Shown here piece by piece: positions 9,623 through 18,451 of a DNA stretch of 64,000 bases. Under the pieces are notes generated by a model. The model made no database searches. It was not told the origin of the DNA and saw nothing but the letters and a program-made list of their open reading frames with translations. The first letter of the stretch is position 1; every line of letters starts with the position of its first letter. The position numbers were made by a program, and so were the translations under genes. Origin of the DNA: Microbaculum sp051390635 (GTDB lineage Bacteria > Pseudomonadota > Alphaproteobacteria > Rhizobiales > Tepidamorphaceae); assembly GCF_051390635.1 (NCBI RefSeq), contig NZ_JBPODT010000001.1, forward strand, positions 248,001 through 312,000, given 5' to 3'.

Positions 9623-12600
9623 ATGGCTAAACAATCCCCAAAGACACGCGACGCGGCAGAAGCGGCCCTTTCGGCCGTGGAAGAAGCGCTTTCGCTCAAC
9701 GGCGACGATCAGGCGCTGGCGGATGCGCTCTCGAATGACGCCGATGGCGCGGAGAAAGCGACCGAGTCGGTCAACCGCGCCGTCGAACGCGTTGTCGAGG
9801 CAGCGCGCGAGCAGCCGTCCCGCAAAGGCGCCAAGGATGCTCCGGACGGACGCCAGCGCAGCCCGGGACGTCCCGGCGAAGCGGCGGCCAACGACTCCCG
9901 TCGCCCGGCCAATGACGATCGTCCGACGCTCGGCCACATCGTCTATTCGATGCAGCGCAAGGCGCCGCGCACCCCGTTCTGGGTCGCGGGCATCGTCTCG
10001 CTCCTGTGGGTCGCCGCCTGCGGCGCCATCGGCTACGGGCTCTACGGATCCTCGCTCTTCTCGCTGACCGATCCCGACCTCGTCCGCTCCGATCCCGGCA
10101 TCGTGCTGGTCTGGGCCGCGATCGCGATCCCGGTTCTGTTGTTCTTCGCTTCCGCAGCGATGATCTGGCGGGCCCAGGACCTCCGCCTCGCCAGCCGCTC
10201 GCTCACCGAAGCCGCCATCAAGCTCGCCGAACCCGAAGGCGTCGCCAAGGAGGCGGTCCTGACCGTCGGCCAGGCCATCCGCCGCGAAGTCGCCGCCATG
10301 GGCGACGGGGTCGAGCGGGCGCTGGCGCGCGCCGGCGAGCTCGAGGCGCTGATCCACGGCGAAGTGTCCTCGCTGGAGCGCGCCTACCACGAGAACGAGA
10401 TCCGTATCCGCTCCCTCATCGACCAGATGTCGAACGAGCGCGAAGCGCTTCTCAACAACGCCGACCGGCTGCGCGGCGCCATTGCCGGGGCCCACGAGAA
10501 CCTGTCCCAGGACCTGGCCAGCGCCGGCGATCGCATCACCGGATCCGTTTCGGCGGCCGGTGATCGCGTCACCGAGGCCCTCACCCGCCGCGGCGACGAG
10601 ATGACGGATGCGCTGACCGCCTCCGGCGACAACCTCATATCAACGCTCACCACCCACGGCGACGAATTCGTCCGCCGGCTGTCGCAGACCGGCACCGACG
10701 TCGCCCAGACGCTCACCGAAGCCAGCGAAATGGTCACGATCACCCTCGACCAGCGCGGTCGCGAGGTGAACGAGGCGTTCGGACGCACCGGCATGGAGAT
10801 CGTCCAGGATCTGTCGGATCGCGGCAATGCCATCAACGAGACGCTGGCCTCCACAGGCCATTCGCTGATCCATTCGCTGACCGACCGCAGCGCAGAAGTG
10901 ACGCACCGCCTCAGCGAGACGGGCAATCAGCTCTCGCACACGCTGGTGCAGCGCGGCGCCGAGGTCACCGACCGCCTGTCGACGGTCGGCGAGCAGATTT
11001 CCGAGACCATTGCCTCGAGCGGCAACGCTCTGACCTCGCGCCTCGACGAGACCAGCAAGACGATCGAAGATACCGTCAACAACCGCGGCGCCGAGCTGAC
11101 CGAGCGCCTGGCAGCAGCCGGAGCGGCATTTACCGAGGAAATCGTGCGCCGCACGGCCGACTATTCGGAGCAGTTGGGCACCGCCGGCGCCGAAGTCGCC
11201 CGCGCCATCGCCCAGCGCAGCGCGCAGGTCAGCGAAAACCTCAATACGTCCTCGCAGAAGCTTCTGGAGGCCATGAGCGGCCGCACCGAGGAGGTCGAGG
11301 AGAGCTTGCGGCGGACGGTTGCCGACGTCGACCACACGCTGTCCGTCAAGGGCAGCGAGCTTGTCGACAAGCTTGCGTTCCGCTCCACGGAGATTTCCGA
11401 GCTGCTCGACCACCGTTCGGCGGACCTCAACGAGATCCTCTCGAACCGTTCTGCCGAGATCACCGAGACCCTGATTACGCGCGGCGAAGCGCTGACGTCC
11501 GCTCTTGACAGCCGTCTGGAGACCTTCGGTTCCGTGCTGGAAGAGCGCAGCGGCGCCATCGAGCAGACCCTGTCGAACCGAACCGACGCCTTCGTGCGCT
11601 CCGTCGCCGACCGCGCCTCGGACATCGACGGCATGCTCGGCAAGCGCCTTGGCGATATCTCCACGACGCTCGTCGAAAAGAGCAACGTCCTGGAGAAGAC
11701 GCTGGAAAGAAGCGTCGAAACGGTCGAGTCCGCGTTCACGCGCCAGACCAGACAGCTCGGCGAGACACTCGAGACGCGCGCCAACGAAATCAACATCACG
11801 CTTGGCGCCCGGGGCAACGAGATCGAGCAAACGCTGTCGACCCGCGCCGACAGCATCAACGAGGTGTTGGGCAGCCGCACCAGCGAAATCAACACCATGC
11901 TGGGCGACCGCGCCAACGAGATCGAGCGCACGCTCACGATCCGTGCTGCGCGTATCAATGAATCGCTGGGCAGCCGCACCGATGAGATCAACACGGTGCT
12001 CGGCGAGCGGGCGAAGGAGATCGAGGAAACGCTCTCAAGCCGTGCGGAAAGCATCAACGAGACGTTGAGCACCCGCTCCAGCGAAATCAACGCCTCGCTC
12101 GGCGCCCGCGCCAACGAGATCGAGCAGACCCTCTCGACCCGTGCGGTAAGCATCAACGAGGCGCTGGGCGGCCGCTACAGCGAAATCAACGCCATGCTCG
12201 GCAACCGGACCAGCGAGATCGAGCAGACGCTCTCGACCGGTGCGGAAAGCCTTAACGAGACGCTGGGCAGCCGTTCCAGCGAAATCAACGCCATGCTTGG
12301 CAGCCGCGCCAGCGAGATCGAGCGGACCCTCTCAAGCCGTGCGGAAAGCATCAACGAGACCCTGGGCAGCCGCACCAGCGAAATCAGCGAACAGCTGTCC
12401 GCCAAGGCGACCGAGATCGAGCGGATGCTCTCAAGCCGTGCGGAAAGCATCAACGAGACGTTGAGCACCCGCTCCGGCGAGATCAACGATCAGCTGGCCT
12501 CGCGGGTCGGCGAGATCGAGGAAACCCTGGTCGTGCGCGGTGGCCGCCTGATCAACGAGATCGCCAGCCGATCCGGCGATATCGAGGAGGTCATCGGCTC

Positions 12601-14731
12601 CGCGACCGAGACGGTAACGCGCGTGCTGTCCGCCAAGGGCGGCGAGATCACCAAGCAGATCGCCCAGGAAGGCCTTGAGGTGACCAGGGCGATCTCCGAG
12701 AGCGGCCAGCACGCCTATGACGCGCTGGAATCGCGTGGACGCAAGATCGTCGAGGAGATTTCCGAGACCAATGCGTCGCTGACCACCAATATCGAGGCAA
12801 TCCTCGAGCGTCTGGGCGACTCCAACACGCTGCTGCGCTCCGTCCTTACCGGGGCCAGCGACAACCTGTCGACCATCGAGGCGACGCTCAGCGATCGTGT
12901 CGACGAGTTCCGCTCCGCCGTCGCCGCCGTCTCCGCCGACGCCGGCGAGACCAGCGACCGCATCGGCGCTCAGGTCAGGCTGCTCGAGGACATGTCCACG
13001 AAGGTGCTCGCCGATATCGGCAGCATGGCCGAGCGCTTCGACGCGCAGGGCAAGGACCTGGCGACCACCGCCGATCGCCTCGACCGCACCAACGCCGAGA
13101 TCGACGAGGCGATCGAAGCCCGCCGCTCCCGTCTCGACGACCTCGCCTCCAGCCTGACGGCGCGGGCGCAGGAGATCGACGGTCTCATCACCGGCTACAC
13201 CCAGGCCATCGAGCGGACCTTGGTGGCCGCCGAGGCTCGCGCCAACTCGCTCGGCGAGATGCTGCAGTCGTCGACCCGCGATGCTTCCGAGCGCCTCCTG
13301 TCCGAGTTCGAACGCCTCAACGGATCGGTCGAGGACCTCGCCGGAGCCATGGGCCAGCGCGCCATGGCCTCCACCAAGGCGATCTACGAACAGCTCGACG
13401 CCGTTCGCCGTGCCGCCGACGAAGTCGCCGCCACGGTCACCGATCGCACCTCCAGCTCGGCCCAGACACTGCTGTCCGAAATCGAGCGGATCCAGTCGAC
13501 CGCCGACGACATCGCCGTGGCGATGTCGAACCGGGCGATAAGCTCAACCCGTTCGGTGGCCGAGGAGATCCAGGGCATTCAGAACATCGCCGAGGCCGCG
13601 AGCTCGGGCATCTCCGACCGGGCGCAGCTTACGGCCCGTGCCGTCACCGAGCAGTTCGATTCCCTGCGCCAGTCCGCCGAGGAGATCCGGCAGATGCTGT
13701 CCGACACGGCGTCCACCTCGTCGCGCACCATCGCCGAACAGCTCGAATACATGCGGCTGTCGGCGAGCGAGGAAGGCGAGCGTGCGGCAGGGGCGGTCCG
13801 CTCCGGCTTCGAGGGCGTCACCAAGGAGATCGCAGGTATGCTTCAGGCGGCGACCAGCCGCTTCTCCGAATCCTCGCAGGAAATGCGGACGGCCGCGAAG
13901 GCCATCGCCGAGGAGCTGGAGTCGACGCGTACCGAACTCAAGCGCGGCGTCTTCGAACTGCCGCGCGAGACCCAGGAGAACGCGGCCGCCATGCGCCGCG
14001 CGGTCGCCGATCAGATCAAGGCTCTGAACGAGCTTTCGGATATCGTCTCCCGACATGGCAACACCCTCGATGTCGCCGTCCCGGAGCGCCGCCGTGTCGC
14101 CGGCGGCAGTGGCGGCGGCGGCGGGGCGACGCTCGCCCAGCCGGCGGCCACGGCCCAGCAGCCCGTCGAGGCGCCCCCCCCGGCCCCGAGGCAGGAGCCG
14201 GCCAGACCGGCAGCCGCCAGCCAGCCGAAACAGGCCGTCGCGCCGGCCCCCGCCGAACAGCGCGGTGGCAAGGCTGGGGCCGATCGCTGGTCCCTGTCGG
14301 ATGTCCTGGCGAGAGCCGAACGCGCCGAAGAGGGAGCAGAACCGGCCGCCCCGCGCACCGAGGAGCGCAGCGAACGATCGCCCGCCCACATGATGGAGTC
14401 GCTCAACGCGATCGCCGTCGATATCGTCCGGTCGATCGACGACAACGCCTTCATGGAACTCTACGAGCGTTACAGGCGCGGCGAACGCGACATCTTCATC
14501 CGTCGCCTGTTCGCCCAGCGCGATCGTGGCGTGATCGACGAGGTCCGGCGCAAGTATCGGCGTGACCCGGAGCTGCGCGACGCGATCGACCGCTATCTCG
14601 ACGGCTTCGAGCAGCTGATCGACGAGATCTCGCGGACCGACCGCGACGGCGTCATGCGCCAGATGTACCTGACGTCGGAACCGAGCAAGGTCTACGCGAT
14701 CCTGTCGGATGCATCGGGCCGCACATCCTGA
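9623..14731 (+). CDS. Giant membrane-anchored hendecad-repeat protein, resembling Rhizobiales growth pole ring protein
   Basis: 1702 residues. Residues 1-115 are a soluble Ala/Arg-rich head. Two hydrophobic helices follow (about 119-142 and 160-182), then a long all-helical part. Residues 301-1059 are 69 consecutive 11-residue units of the form R-x-x-E-I-x-x-x-L-x-x without a single phase break; such hendecads form apolipoprotein-like or right-handed coiled coils. More helix follows to about 1490, then a Gly/Pro/Ala-rich linker, then a charged helical C-terminal domain of about 110 residues (YERYRRGERDIFIRRLF). This architecture matches the very large apolipoprotein-like growth pole ring (GPR) protein described in Agrobacterium; homology is inferred from architecture, not alignment. 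A strong terminator follows. Confidence 0.85.
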   Translation: MAKQSPKTRDAAEAALSAVEEALSLNGDDQALADALSNDADGAEKATESVNRAVERVVEAAREQPSRKGAKDAPDGRQRSPGRPGEAAANDSRRPANDDRPTLGHIVYSMQRKAPRTPFWVAGIVSLLWVAACGAIGYGLYGSSLFSLTDPDLVRSDPGIVLVWAAIAIPVLLFFASAAMIWRAQDLRLASRSLTEAAIKLAEPEGVAKEAVLTVGQAIRREVAAMGDGVERALARAGELEALIHGEVSSLERAYHENEIRIRSLIDQMSNEREALLNNADRLRGAIAGAHENLSQDLASAGDRITGSVSAAGDRVTEALTRRGDEMTDALTASGDNLISTLTTHGDEFVRRLSQTGTDVAQTLTEASEMVTITLDQRGREVNEAFGRTGMEIVQDLSDRGNAINETLASTGHSLIHSLTDRSAEVTHRLSETGNQLSHTLVQRGAEVTDRLSTVGEQISETIASSGNALTSRLDETSKTIEDTVNNRGAELTERLAAAGAAFTEEIVRRTADYSEQLGTAGAEVARAIAQRSAQVSENLNTSSQKLLEAMSGRTEEVEESLRRTVADVDHTLSVKGSELVDKLAFRSTEISELLDHRSADLNEILSNRSAEITETLITRGEALTSALDSRLETFGSVLEERSGAIEQTLSNRTDAFVRSVADRASDIDGMLGKRLGDISTTLVEKSNVLEKTLERSVETVESAFTRQTRQLGETLETRANEINITLGARGNEIEQTLSTRADSINEVLGSRTSEINTMLGDRANEIERTLTIRAARINESLGSRTDEINTVLGERAKEIEETLSSRAESINETLSTRSSEINASLGARANEIEQTLSTRAVSINEALGGRYSEINAMLGNRTSEIEQTLSTGAESLNETLGSRSSEINAMLGSRASEIERTLSSRAESINETLGSRTSEISEQLSAKATEIERMLSSRAESINETLSTRSGEINDQLASRVGEIEETLVVRGGRLINEIASRSGDIEEVIGSATETVTRVLSAKGGEITKQIAQEGLEVTRAISESGQHAYDALESRGRKIVEEISETNASLTTNIEAILERLGDSNTLLRSVLTGASDNLSTIEATLSDRVDEFRSAVAAVSADAGETSDRIGAQVRLLEDMSTKVLADIGSMAERFDAQGKDLATTADRLDRTNAEIDEAIEARRSRLDDLASSLTARAQEIDGLITGYTQAIERTLVAAEARANSLGEMLQSSTRDASERLLSEFERLNGSVEDLAGAMGQRAMASTKAIYEQLDAVRRAADEVAATVTDRTSSSAQTLLSEIERIQSTADDIAVAMSNRAISSTRSVAEEIQGIQNIAEAASSGISDRAQLTARAVTEQFDSLRQSAEEIRQMLSDTASTSSRTIAEQLEYMRLSASEEGERAAGAVRSGFEGVTKEIAGMLQAATSRFSESSQEMRTAAKAIAEELESTRTELKRGVFELPRETQENAAAMRRAVADQIKALNELSDIVSRHGNTLDVAVPERRRVAGGSGGGGGATLAQPAATAQQPVEAPPPAPRQEPARPAAASQPKQAVAPAPAEQRGGKAGADRWSLSDVLARAERAEEGAEPAAPRTEERSERSPAHMMESLNAIAVDIVRSIDDNAFMELYERYRRGERDIFIRRLFAQRDRGVIDEVRRKYRRDPELRDAIDRYLDGFEQLIDEISRTDRDGVMRQMYLTSEPSKVYAILSDASGRTS
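11810..12502 (+). repeat. Seven 99-bp tandem repeats within the coiled-coil gene
   Basis: Within the hendecad region, units 40-60 are organised as seven higher-order repeats of 33 residues (99 bp), each roughly EIEQTLST / SINETLGS / EINAMLG with Arg at the start of each 11-mer. The DNA is conserved as well as the protein (for instance 'gcggaaagcatcaacgagac' recurs), indicating recent duplication. The repeat edge falls on codon boundaries throughout. Confidence 0.85.
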
Positions 14732-14759
14732 TAGCGCGACCAGACGCCTGCAAAGCAAT

Positions 14760-14788
14760 AGGCCGGTCCCGAGGGACCGGCCTTTTTT
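14760..14788 (+). terminator. Intrinsic terminator of the coiled-coil gene
   Basis: A near-perfect hairpin with arms GGCCGGTCCC (14761-14770) and GGGACCGGCC (14773-14782), followed at once by six T residues (14783-14788), 30 bp after the stop codon. This is the textbook layout of a Rho-independent terminator. Confidence 0.9.
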
Positions 14789-14812
14789 CATGTCTCGAAG
14801 GCGTCGTGGCGA

Positions 14813-14929
14813 TCAGTCCCAGTGCTCGCCCGCGTCGCGCGAGGAATAATCGCCCCATGCGAGCACGATCATGAACAGCGCGAAGACCGCCACGATGATG
14901 ACGACGACCAGTTGTTCTCCCCCCGACAC
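14813..14929 (-). CDS. 38-residue single-span membrane protein
   Basis: The GTG start at 14927-14929 is preceded by AGGGGG, 8 nt upstream. The product is a short polar N-terminus, a hydrophobic helix (LVVVIIVAVFALFMIVLAW, residues 7-25) and a charged tail ending in GEHWD. It is too short for most gene finders. A perfect FNR/FixK-type box is centred about 83 bp upstream, and its spacing puts a transcript start about 40 bp before the GTG, which suggests induction under low oxygen. It may be an accessory subunit of a respiratory or membrane complex, but I do not recognise a family. It converges on the coiled-coil gene terminator. Confidence 0.6.
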   Translation of the reverse strand: MSGGEQLVVVIIVAVFALFMIVLAWGDYSSRDAGEHWD

Positions 14930-15004
14930 GGCATTTCCCCCTTCTTAGCTGTTTCCGGCCAACCCGGCTTGTCGTCACGGAAAGGGAAATCCGCCGTCGT
15001 CGCC

Positions 15005-15018
15005 TTGATCCGGATCAA
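15005..15018. promoter_or_regulatory. FNR/FixK/Anr-type operator
   Basis: TTGAT-CCGG-ATCAA, an exact match to the FNR/FixK consensus, inside an 18-bp perfect palindrome (15003-15020). On the minus strand the centre lies about 83 bp before the GTG of the 38-residue membrane protein, giving a class II geometry with a start near 14970. On the plus strand it lies about 470 bp from the chemoreceptor start, so control of that gene is less likely. Confidence 0.7.
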
Positions 15019-15020
15019 GG

Positions 15021-15483
15021 CGTTGGCCTGCGCAATCGAGACGTAGCTATCGCCCGCCGAGGCGATGGGCGATCCGTGCTTCGGCACGACCAATTGACCG
15101 CATTGCCCCCGTCTCGGCAGCGAGCCTCCGGCGACCGGTTCCATGAGGTCACGGGCAGAACGGTCGGACGATTAGTTGAGAAATCGGCTAAAAATGCATT
15201 CGATCCGTTAATCGTCCCGAACTGGCAACGATCGCCGCGACGTAAACAAATCGTTTCGAGAACACGGATTTTCGCTGTTTGCGACTCGATACTTTATCAC
15301 TTAGGCACTAAAAATTGCCTTTTCTTCATATCAGCTCACAATTTCTCGCCGCAAATCGCCAGGCTATTCCAACTCAGCCCTTTTACGCCGGTTTAACTAT
15401 TCTGATTTCGAATGCGCGCGACTTCCCGTAACGGAAACCCGCGACGGCGGCAAACAAGCAAAAATATGGAAGAGGAAACTTTG
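15021..15483. other. AT-rich intergenic region upstream of the chemoreceptor
   Basis: About 460 bp without a convincing gene. From about 15170 the base composition is clearly more AT-rich than the surroundings, with runs such as ctaaaaattgccttttcttc, as expected for a regulated promoter region. I could not place a specific -35/-10 pair with confidence. The ribosome site of the next gene (AGAGGAAA, 15471-15478) is at its end. Confidence 0.5.
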
Positions 15484-16851
15484 ATGTCAGGCACTCGCAT
15501 TAACCAGGCGGATCATGGCGGCAATTCAATCGATCGTGATCGGCGACTGAACTTCATGCAAATCAGTCCGGAGACCGGCATTCTGTTGGCCGACTTCTGG
15601 AAGTATGTCGAGCCGGCGTTGCCGCCGATCCTGGACGGCTTCTACGCCCATATCTGCTCCGTGCCGGAACTCGCCCGTAAGGTCGGCGCTGACGAACCGC
15701 GGCTGAAGCTGGCGCAAACGGCCCATTGGGGCCGCCTGTTCTCCGGCCGGTTCGACCACGCTTATATCGAGGGCGTGCGCGTCATTGGCATGATCCACAA
15801 CAAGATCGACCTGGAGCCGCGTTGGTATATCGGCGGCTACAATTTCGTGCTGGCCAGGCTTTCCGCCCTCGCCATCAAGGCCTACCGCCGCAACCCGGGG
15901 AAGCTCGAGGCCGTGCTTACCGCCCTGAACGCGGCGGTGATGCTCGACATGGACTTCGCCATTTCCGTCTATCAGGAAGCGATGATTGAGGAACGCGCCG
16001 CGAGGCAGCGCAAGCTTGACGCCGCCATCGCGGATTTCGACGAGACGATGCACGGTGTCATCGCGACGGTCCGCGGCGCGGCCGAACAGATGGAGTCGAC
16101 CGCCTCGACGCTGGCAAGCGGAGCCAGCCAGACTAACAACCAGGCCGCCACCGTCGCCGCCGCCGCCGAGGAAGCCACGAGCAACGTGCAGACCGTCGCC
16201 GCCGCGTCCGAGGAACTCGCCACCTCCATCGCCGAGATCGCCCGGCAGGTATCCCAGTCGACCGAGACGGCGGGTCAGGCGGTATCGGAATCCGAGCTCG
16301 CCGCCCGGCAGATCGGTGACCTGATCCAGGCGGCAGAGAAAATCGGCAACGTCGTCAACCTCATCAACGACATCGCCGCACAAACCAACCTTCTGGCCCT
16401 CAACGCCACGATCGAGGCCGCCCGCGCCGGCGAGGCCGGACGCGGGTTCGCCGTCGTCGCGGCCGAGGTGAAGACGCTGGCCGGCCAGACCGCCAGCGCC
16501 ACCGGCGAGATCACCGGGCAGATATCCGGCATTCAGGACGCCACCCGGGCCGCTGAAGCGGCGATCGGCAAGATCCGCTCCACGATCTCCAGCGTGAATG
16601 AGATCGCCACCACGATCGCCTCCGCGGTCGAGGAGCAGGGAATGGCCACCCAGGAGATCGCCCGCAACGTGCAGGAAGCCGCGAGCGGCACGGGCGAGGT
16701 TTCGGCAAATATCGGTGGCGTTTCGCAGGCAGCCGAGGAAACCGGAAACGGCGCCCAGATGGTGCTCGAGGCGGTCCGAGATCTGACTACGCAGGCGGAC
16801 TCCCTGCAGGCAGAGGTCGACAAGTTCTTCTCAACCGTACGGGCCGCCTGA
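15484..16851 (+). CDS. Globin-coupled methyl-accepting chemotaxis protein (HemAT-like)
   Basis: 455 residues from ATG 15484, chosen because AGAGGAAA lies 6 nt before it; in-frame ATGs further upstream lack such a site. Residues 20-180 are a sensor globin: the proximal haem His is H105 in GMIHNKIDLEPRWYIGGY, the hallmark of globin-coupled sensors. There is no membrane segment. Residues 200-455 are a cytoplasmic methyl-accepting signalling domain with the hairpin tip 'INDIAAQTNLLALNATIEAA' and GEAGRGFAVVA EVKTLA. It should sense O2 (or another diatomic gas) and signal to CheA for aerotaxis. No che genes lie nearby. A stem-loop spans its stop codon. Confidence 0.93.
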   Translation: MSGTRINQADHGGNSIDRDRRLNFMQISPETGILLADFWKYVEPALPPILDGFYAHICSVPELARKVGADEPRLKLAQTAHWGRLFSGRFDHAYIEGVRVIGMIHNKIDLEPRWYIGGYNFVLARLSALAIKAYRRNPGKLEAVLTALNAAVMLDMDFAISVYQEAMIEERAARQRKLDAAIADFDETMHGVIATVRGAAEQMESTASTLASGASQTNNQAATVAAAAEEATSNVQTVAAASEELATSIAEIARQVSQSTETAGQAVSESELAARQIGDLIQAAEKIGNVVNLINDIAAQTNLLALNATIEAARAGEAGRGFAVVAAEVKTLAGQTASATGEITGQISGIQDATRAAEAAIGKIRSTISSVNEIATTIASAVEEQGMATQEIARNVQEAASGTGEVSANIGGVSQAAEETGNGAQMVLEAVRDLTTQADSLQAEVDKFFSTVRAA

Positions 16852-16863
16852 CTGGCGGCCCGT
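16839..16863. terminator. Hairpin at the end of the chemoreceptor gene, possible bidirectional terminator
   Basis: A perfect 10-bp stem, ACGGGCCGCC (16839-16848) and GGCGGCCCGT (16854-16863), with a 5-nt loop contains the stop codon of the chemoreceptor and lies 13 bp from the convergent dehydrogenase stop. There is no T-run, so it may act as a 3' stabiliser or weak terminator for both genes. Confidence 0.5.
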
Positions 16864-16875
16864 CTCGGGCATTCC

Positions 16876-18375
16876 TCAGATGTCGAACTTGACGCCCTGC
16901 GCCAGCGGCAGCTCGCGCGAATAGTTGATCGTATTGGTCTGCCGCCGCATGTAGCCCTTCCACGCGTCGGATCCGGATTCCCGGCCGCCACCGGTCTCCT
17001 TCTCACCACCGAAGGCGCCGCCGATCTCGGCGCCGGACGGGCCGATATTGACATTGGCGATGCCGCAATCCGATCCGACCGCCGACACGAATGTCTCCGC
17101 CTCGCGGACGTCATTAGTGAAGATACACGACGACAGGCCCTGCGGCACGTCGTTCTGCATGGCAATCGCCTCGTCCAGATCTTCGTAGGTCATGACGTAG
17201 AGGATCGGCGCGAAGGTTTCCTCGCGCACGACGTCGGTCTGACCCGGCATCTCGATGATCGCGGGGCGAACATAGGCGCCGCCGGGCACCGCATCGTTCA
17301 CCGGCTCGCCGCCATGCACCGTGCCGCCGCTCTTGGCCGCGCGCGCAATCGCGTTCTGCATGCGGTCAAGCGCGGCCTGGTCGATCAGCGGGCCCACCAG
17401 CGTTCCCGCATCGAGCGGATCGCCGATCGGCGCCGAGGCATAGGCCTTCACCAGTCCTCCGACCAGTTCGTCCTTGATGCTCTGGTGCGCGATCACCCGA
17501 CGCAGCGACGTGCAGCGCTGGCCGCAGGTGCCGATCGCCGAGAAGGTGATGGCACGCACGGCAAGATCGAGATCGGCGGTCGGGGCGACGATCATCGCGT
17601 TGTTACCGCCAAGCTCCAGGATCAGCTTGCCGAAACGGCCGGCGACCTTCGGCGCCACCGCCCGGCCCATACGCGTGGAGCCGGTCGCCGAAACAAGGGC
17701 GACATCCGGCGACGTCACCAAAGCCTCGCCGACCTCCACGCCACCGATCACGACCTGATGCAGGCCCTTGGGCGCCTTGCCGAACCGCGCCATCGCCTTC
17801 TCCAGGATCTTTTGGCAGGCCAGGGCCGTGAGCGGGGTCTTCTCCGACGGCTTCCAGATCACCGCGTCACCGCAGACAAGCGCCAACGTCGTGTTCCACG
17901 ACCACACGGCGACGGGGAAGTTGAAGGCCGAGATAACGCCGGCGACGCCGAGCGGGTGCCAGGTCTCCATCATCCGATGGCCTGGGCGCTCCGAGGCTAT
18001 CGTCAGGCCATAGAGCTGGCGCGACAGGCCGACGGCGAAGTCGCAGATATCGATCATCTCCTGGACCTCGCCCAGGCCCTCCGAGACGATCTTGCCCGCT
18101 TCCAGCGAGACGAGCGCGCCAAGCGCCTCCTTGGCCGCCCGCAGTTCCTCGCCGAGCAGACGGACGAGTTCGCCGCGCACCGGTGGCGGCACGCCGCGCC
18201 ACGCGCGGAACGCCTCGTTGGCGGCGGCGATCACCTCCGCCATCTGGTCGGGAGAGGTTTCGCGCACCTCGGCGATCAGAGCCCCGTCGATGGGGGTATG
18301 GACGGCGATCGTCCCGCCGGAGATATCCGCCGGCCCCAGGCCATTGCGGGAAATGATGTCGGAATACTGGCTCAC
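16876..18375 (-). CDS. ALDH7-type aldehyde dehydrogenase (aminoadipate-semialdehyde dehydrogenase-like)
   Basis: 499 residues from GTG 18373-18375, chosen because GGGAGGTAA lies just before it; an ATG 11 codons upstream would put this ribosome site inside the gene. NAD-dependent aldehyde dehydrogenase fold: 'FNFPVAVWSWNTTLALVCGD', VSATGSTRMGRAVAPKVA, ELGGNNAMIV with the catalytic Glu, and TCGQRCTSLRR with the catalytic Cys. The GTCGQRCT form and SGAEIGGAFGGEKETGGGRE near the C-terminus are typical of the ALDH7/antiquitin group, which oxidises alpha-aminoadipic semialdehyde in lysine breakdown. It lies 76 bp after iorB and may belong to that operon, in which case another aldehyde is possible. 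Confidence 0.88.
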   Translation of the reverse strand: MSQYSDIISRNGLGPADISGGTIAVHTPIDGALIAEVRETSPDQMAEVIAAANEAFRAWRGVPPPVRGELVRLLGEELRAAKEALGALVSLEAGKIVSEGLGEVQEMIDICDFAVGLSRQLYGLTIASERPGHRMMETWHPLGVAGVISAFNFPVAVWSWNTTLALVCGDAVIWKPSEKTPLTALACQKILEKAMARFGKAPKGLHQVVIGGVEVGEALVTSPDVALVSATGSTRMGRAVAPKVAGRFGKLILELGGNNAMIVAPTADLDLAVRAITFSAIGTCGQRCTSLRRVIAHQSIKDELVGGLVKAYASAPIGDPLDAGTLVGPLIDQAALDRMQNAIARAAKSGGTVHGGEPVNDAVPGGAYVRPAIIEMPGQTDVVREETFAPILYVMTYEDLDEAIAMQNDVPQGLSSCIFTNDVREAETFVSAVGSDCGIANVNIGPSGAEIGGAFGGEKETGGGRESGSDAWKGYMRRQTNTINYSRELPLAQGVKFDI

Positions 18376-18451
18376 GATTACCTCCCTCGTCTTTATCGAC
18401 GACGGCATAACCGATCACGGCAGTCGGGGGAATAGCGTGGCGAACAGACCG

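Noticed and set aside
11810..12502. CRISPR-like array
   Set aside because: Repeats are contiguous 99-bp units without spacers, in frame within a coiled-coil gene.
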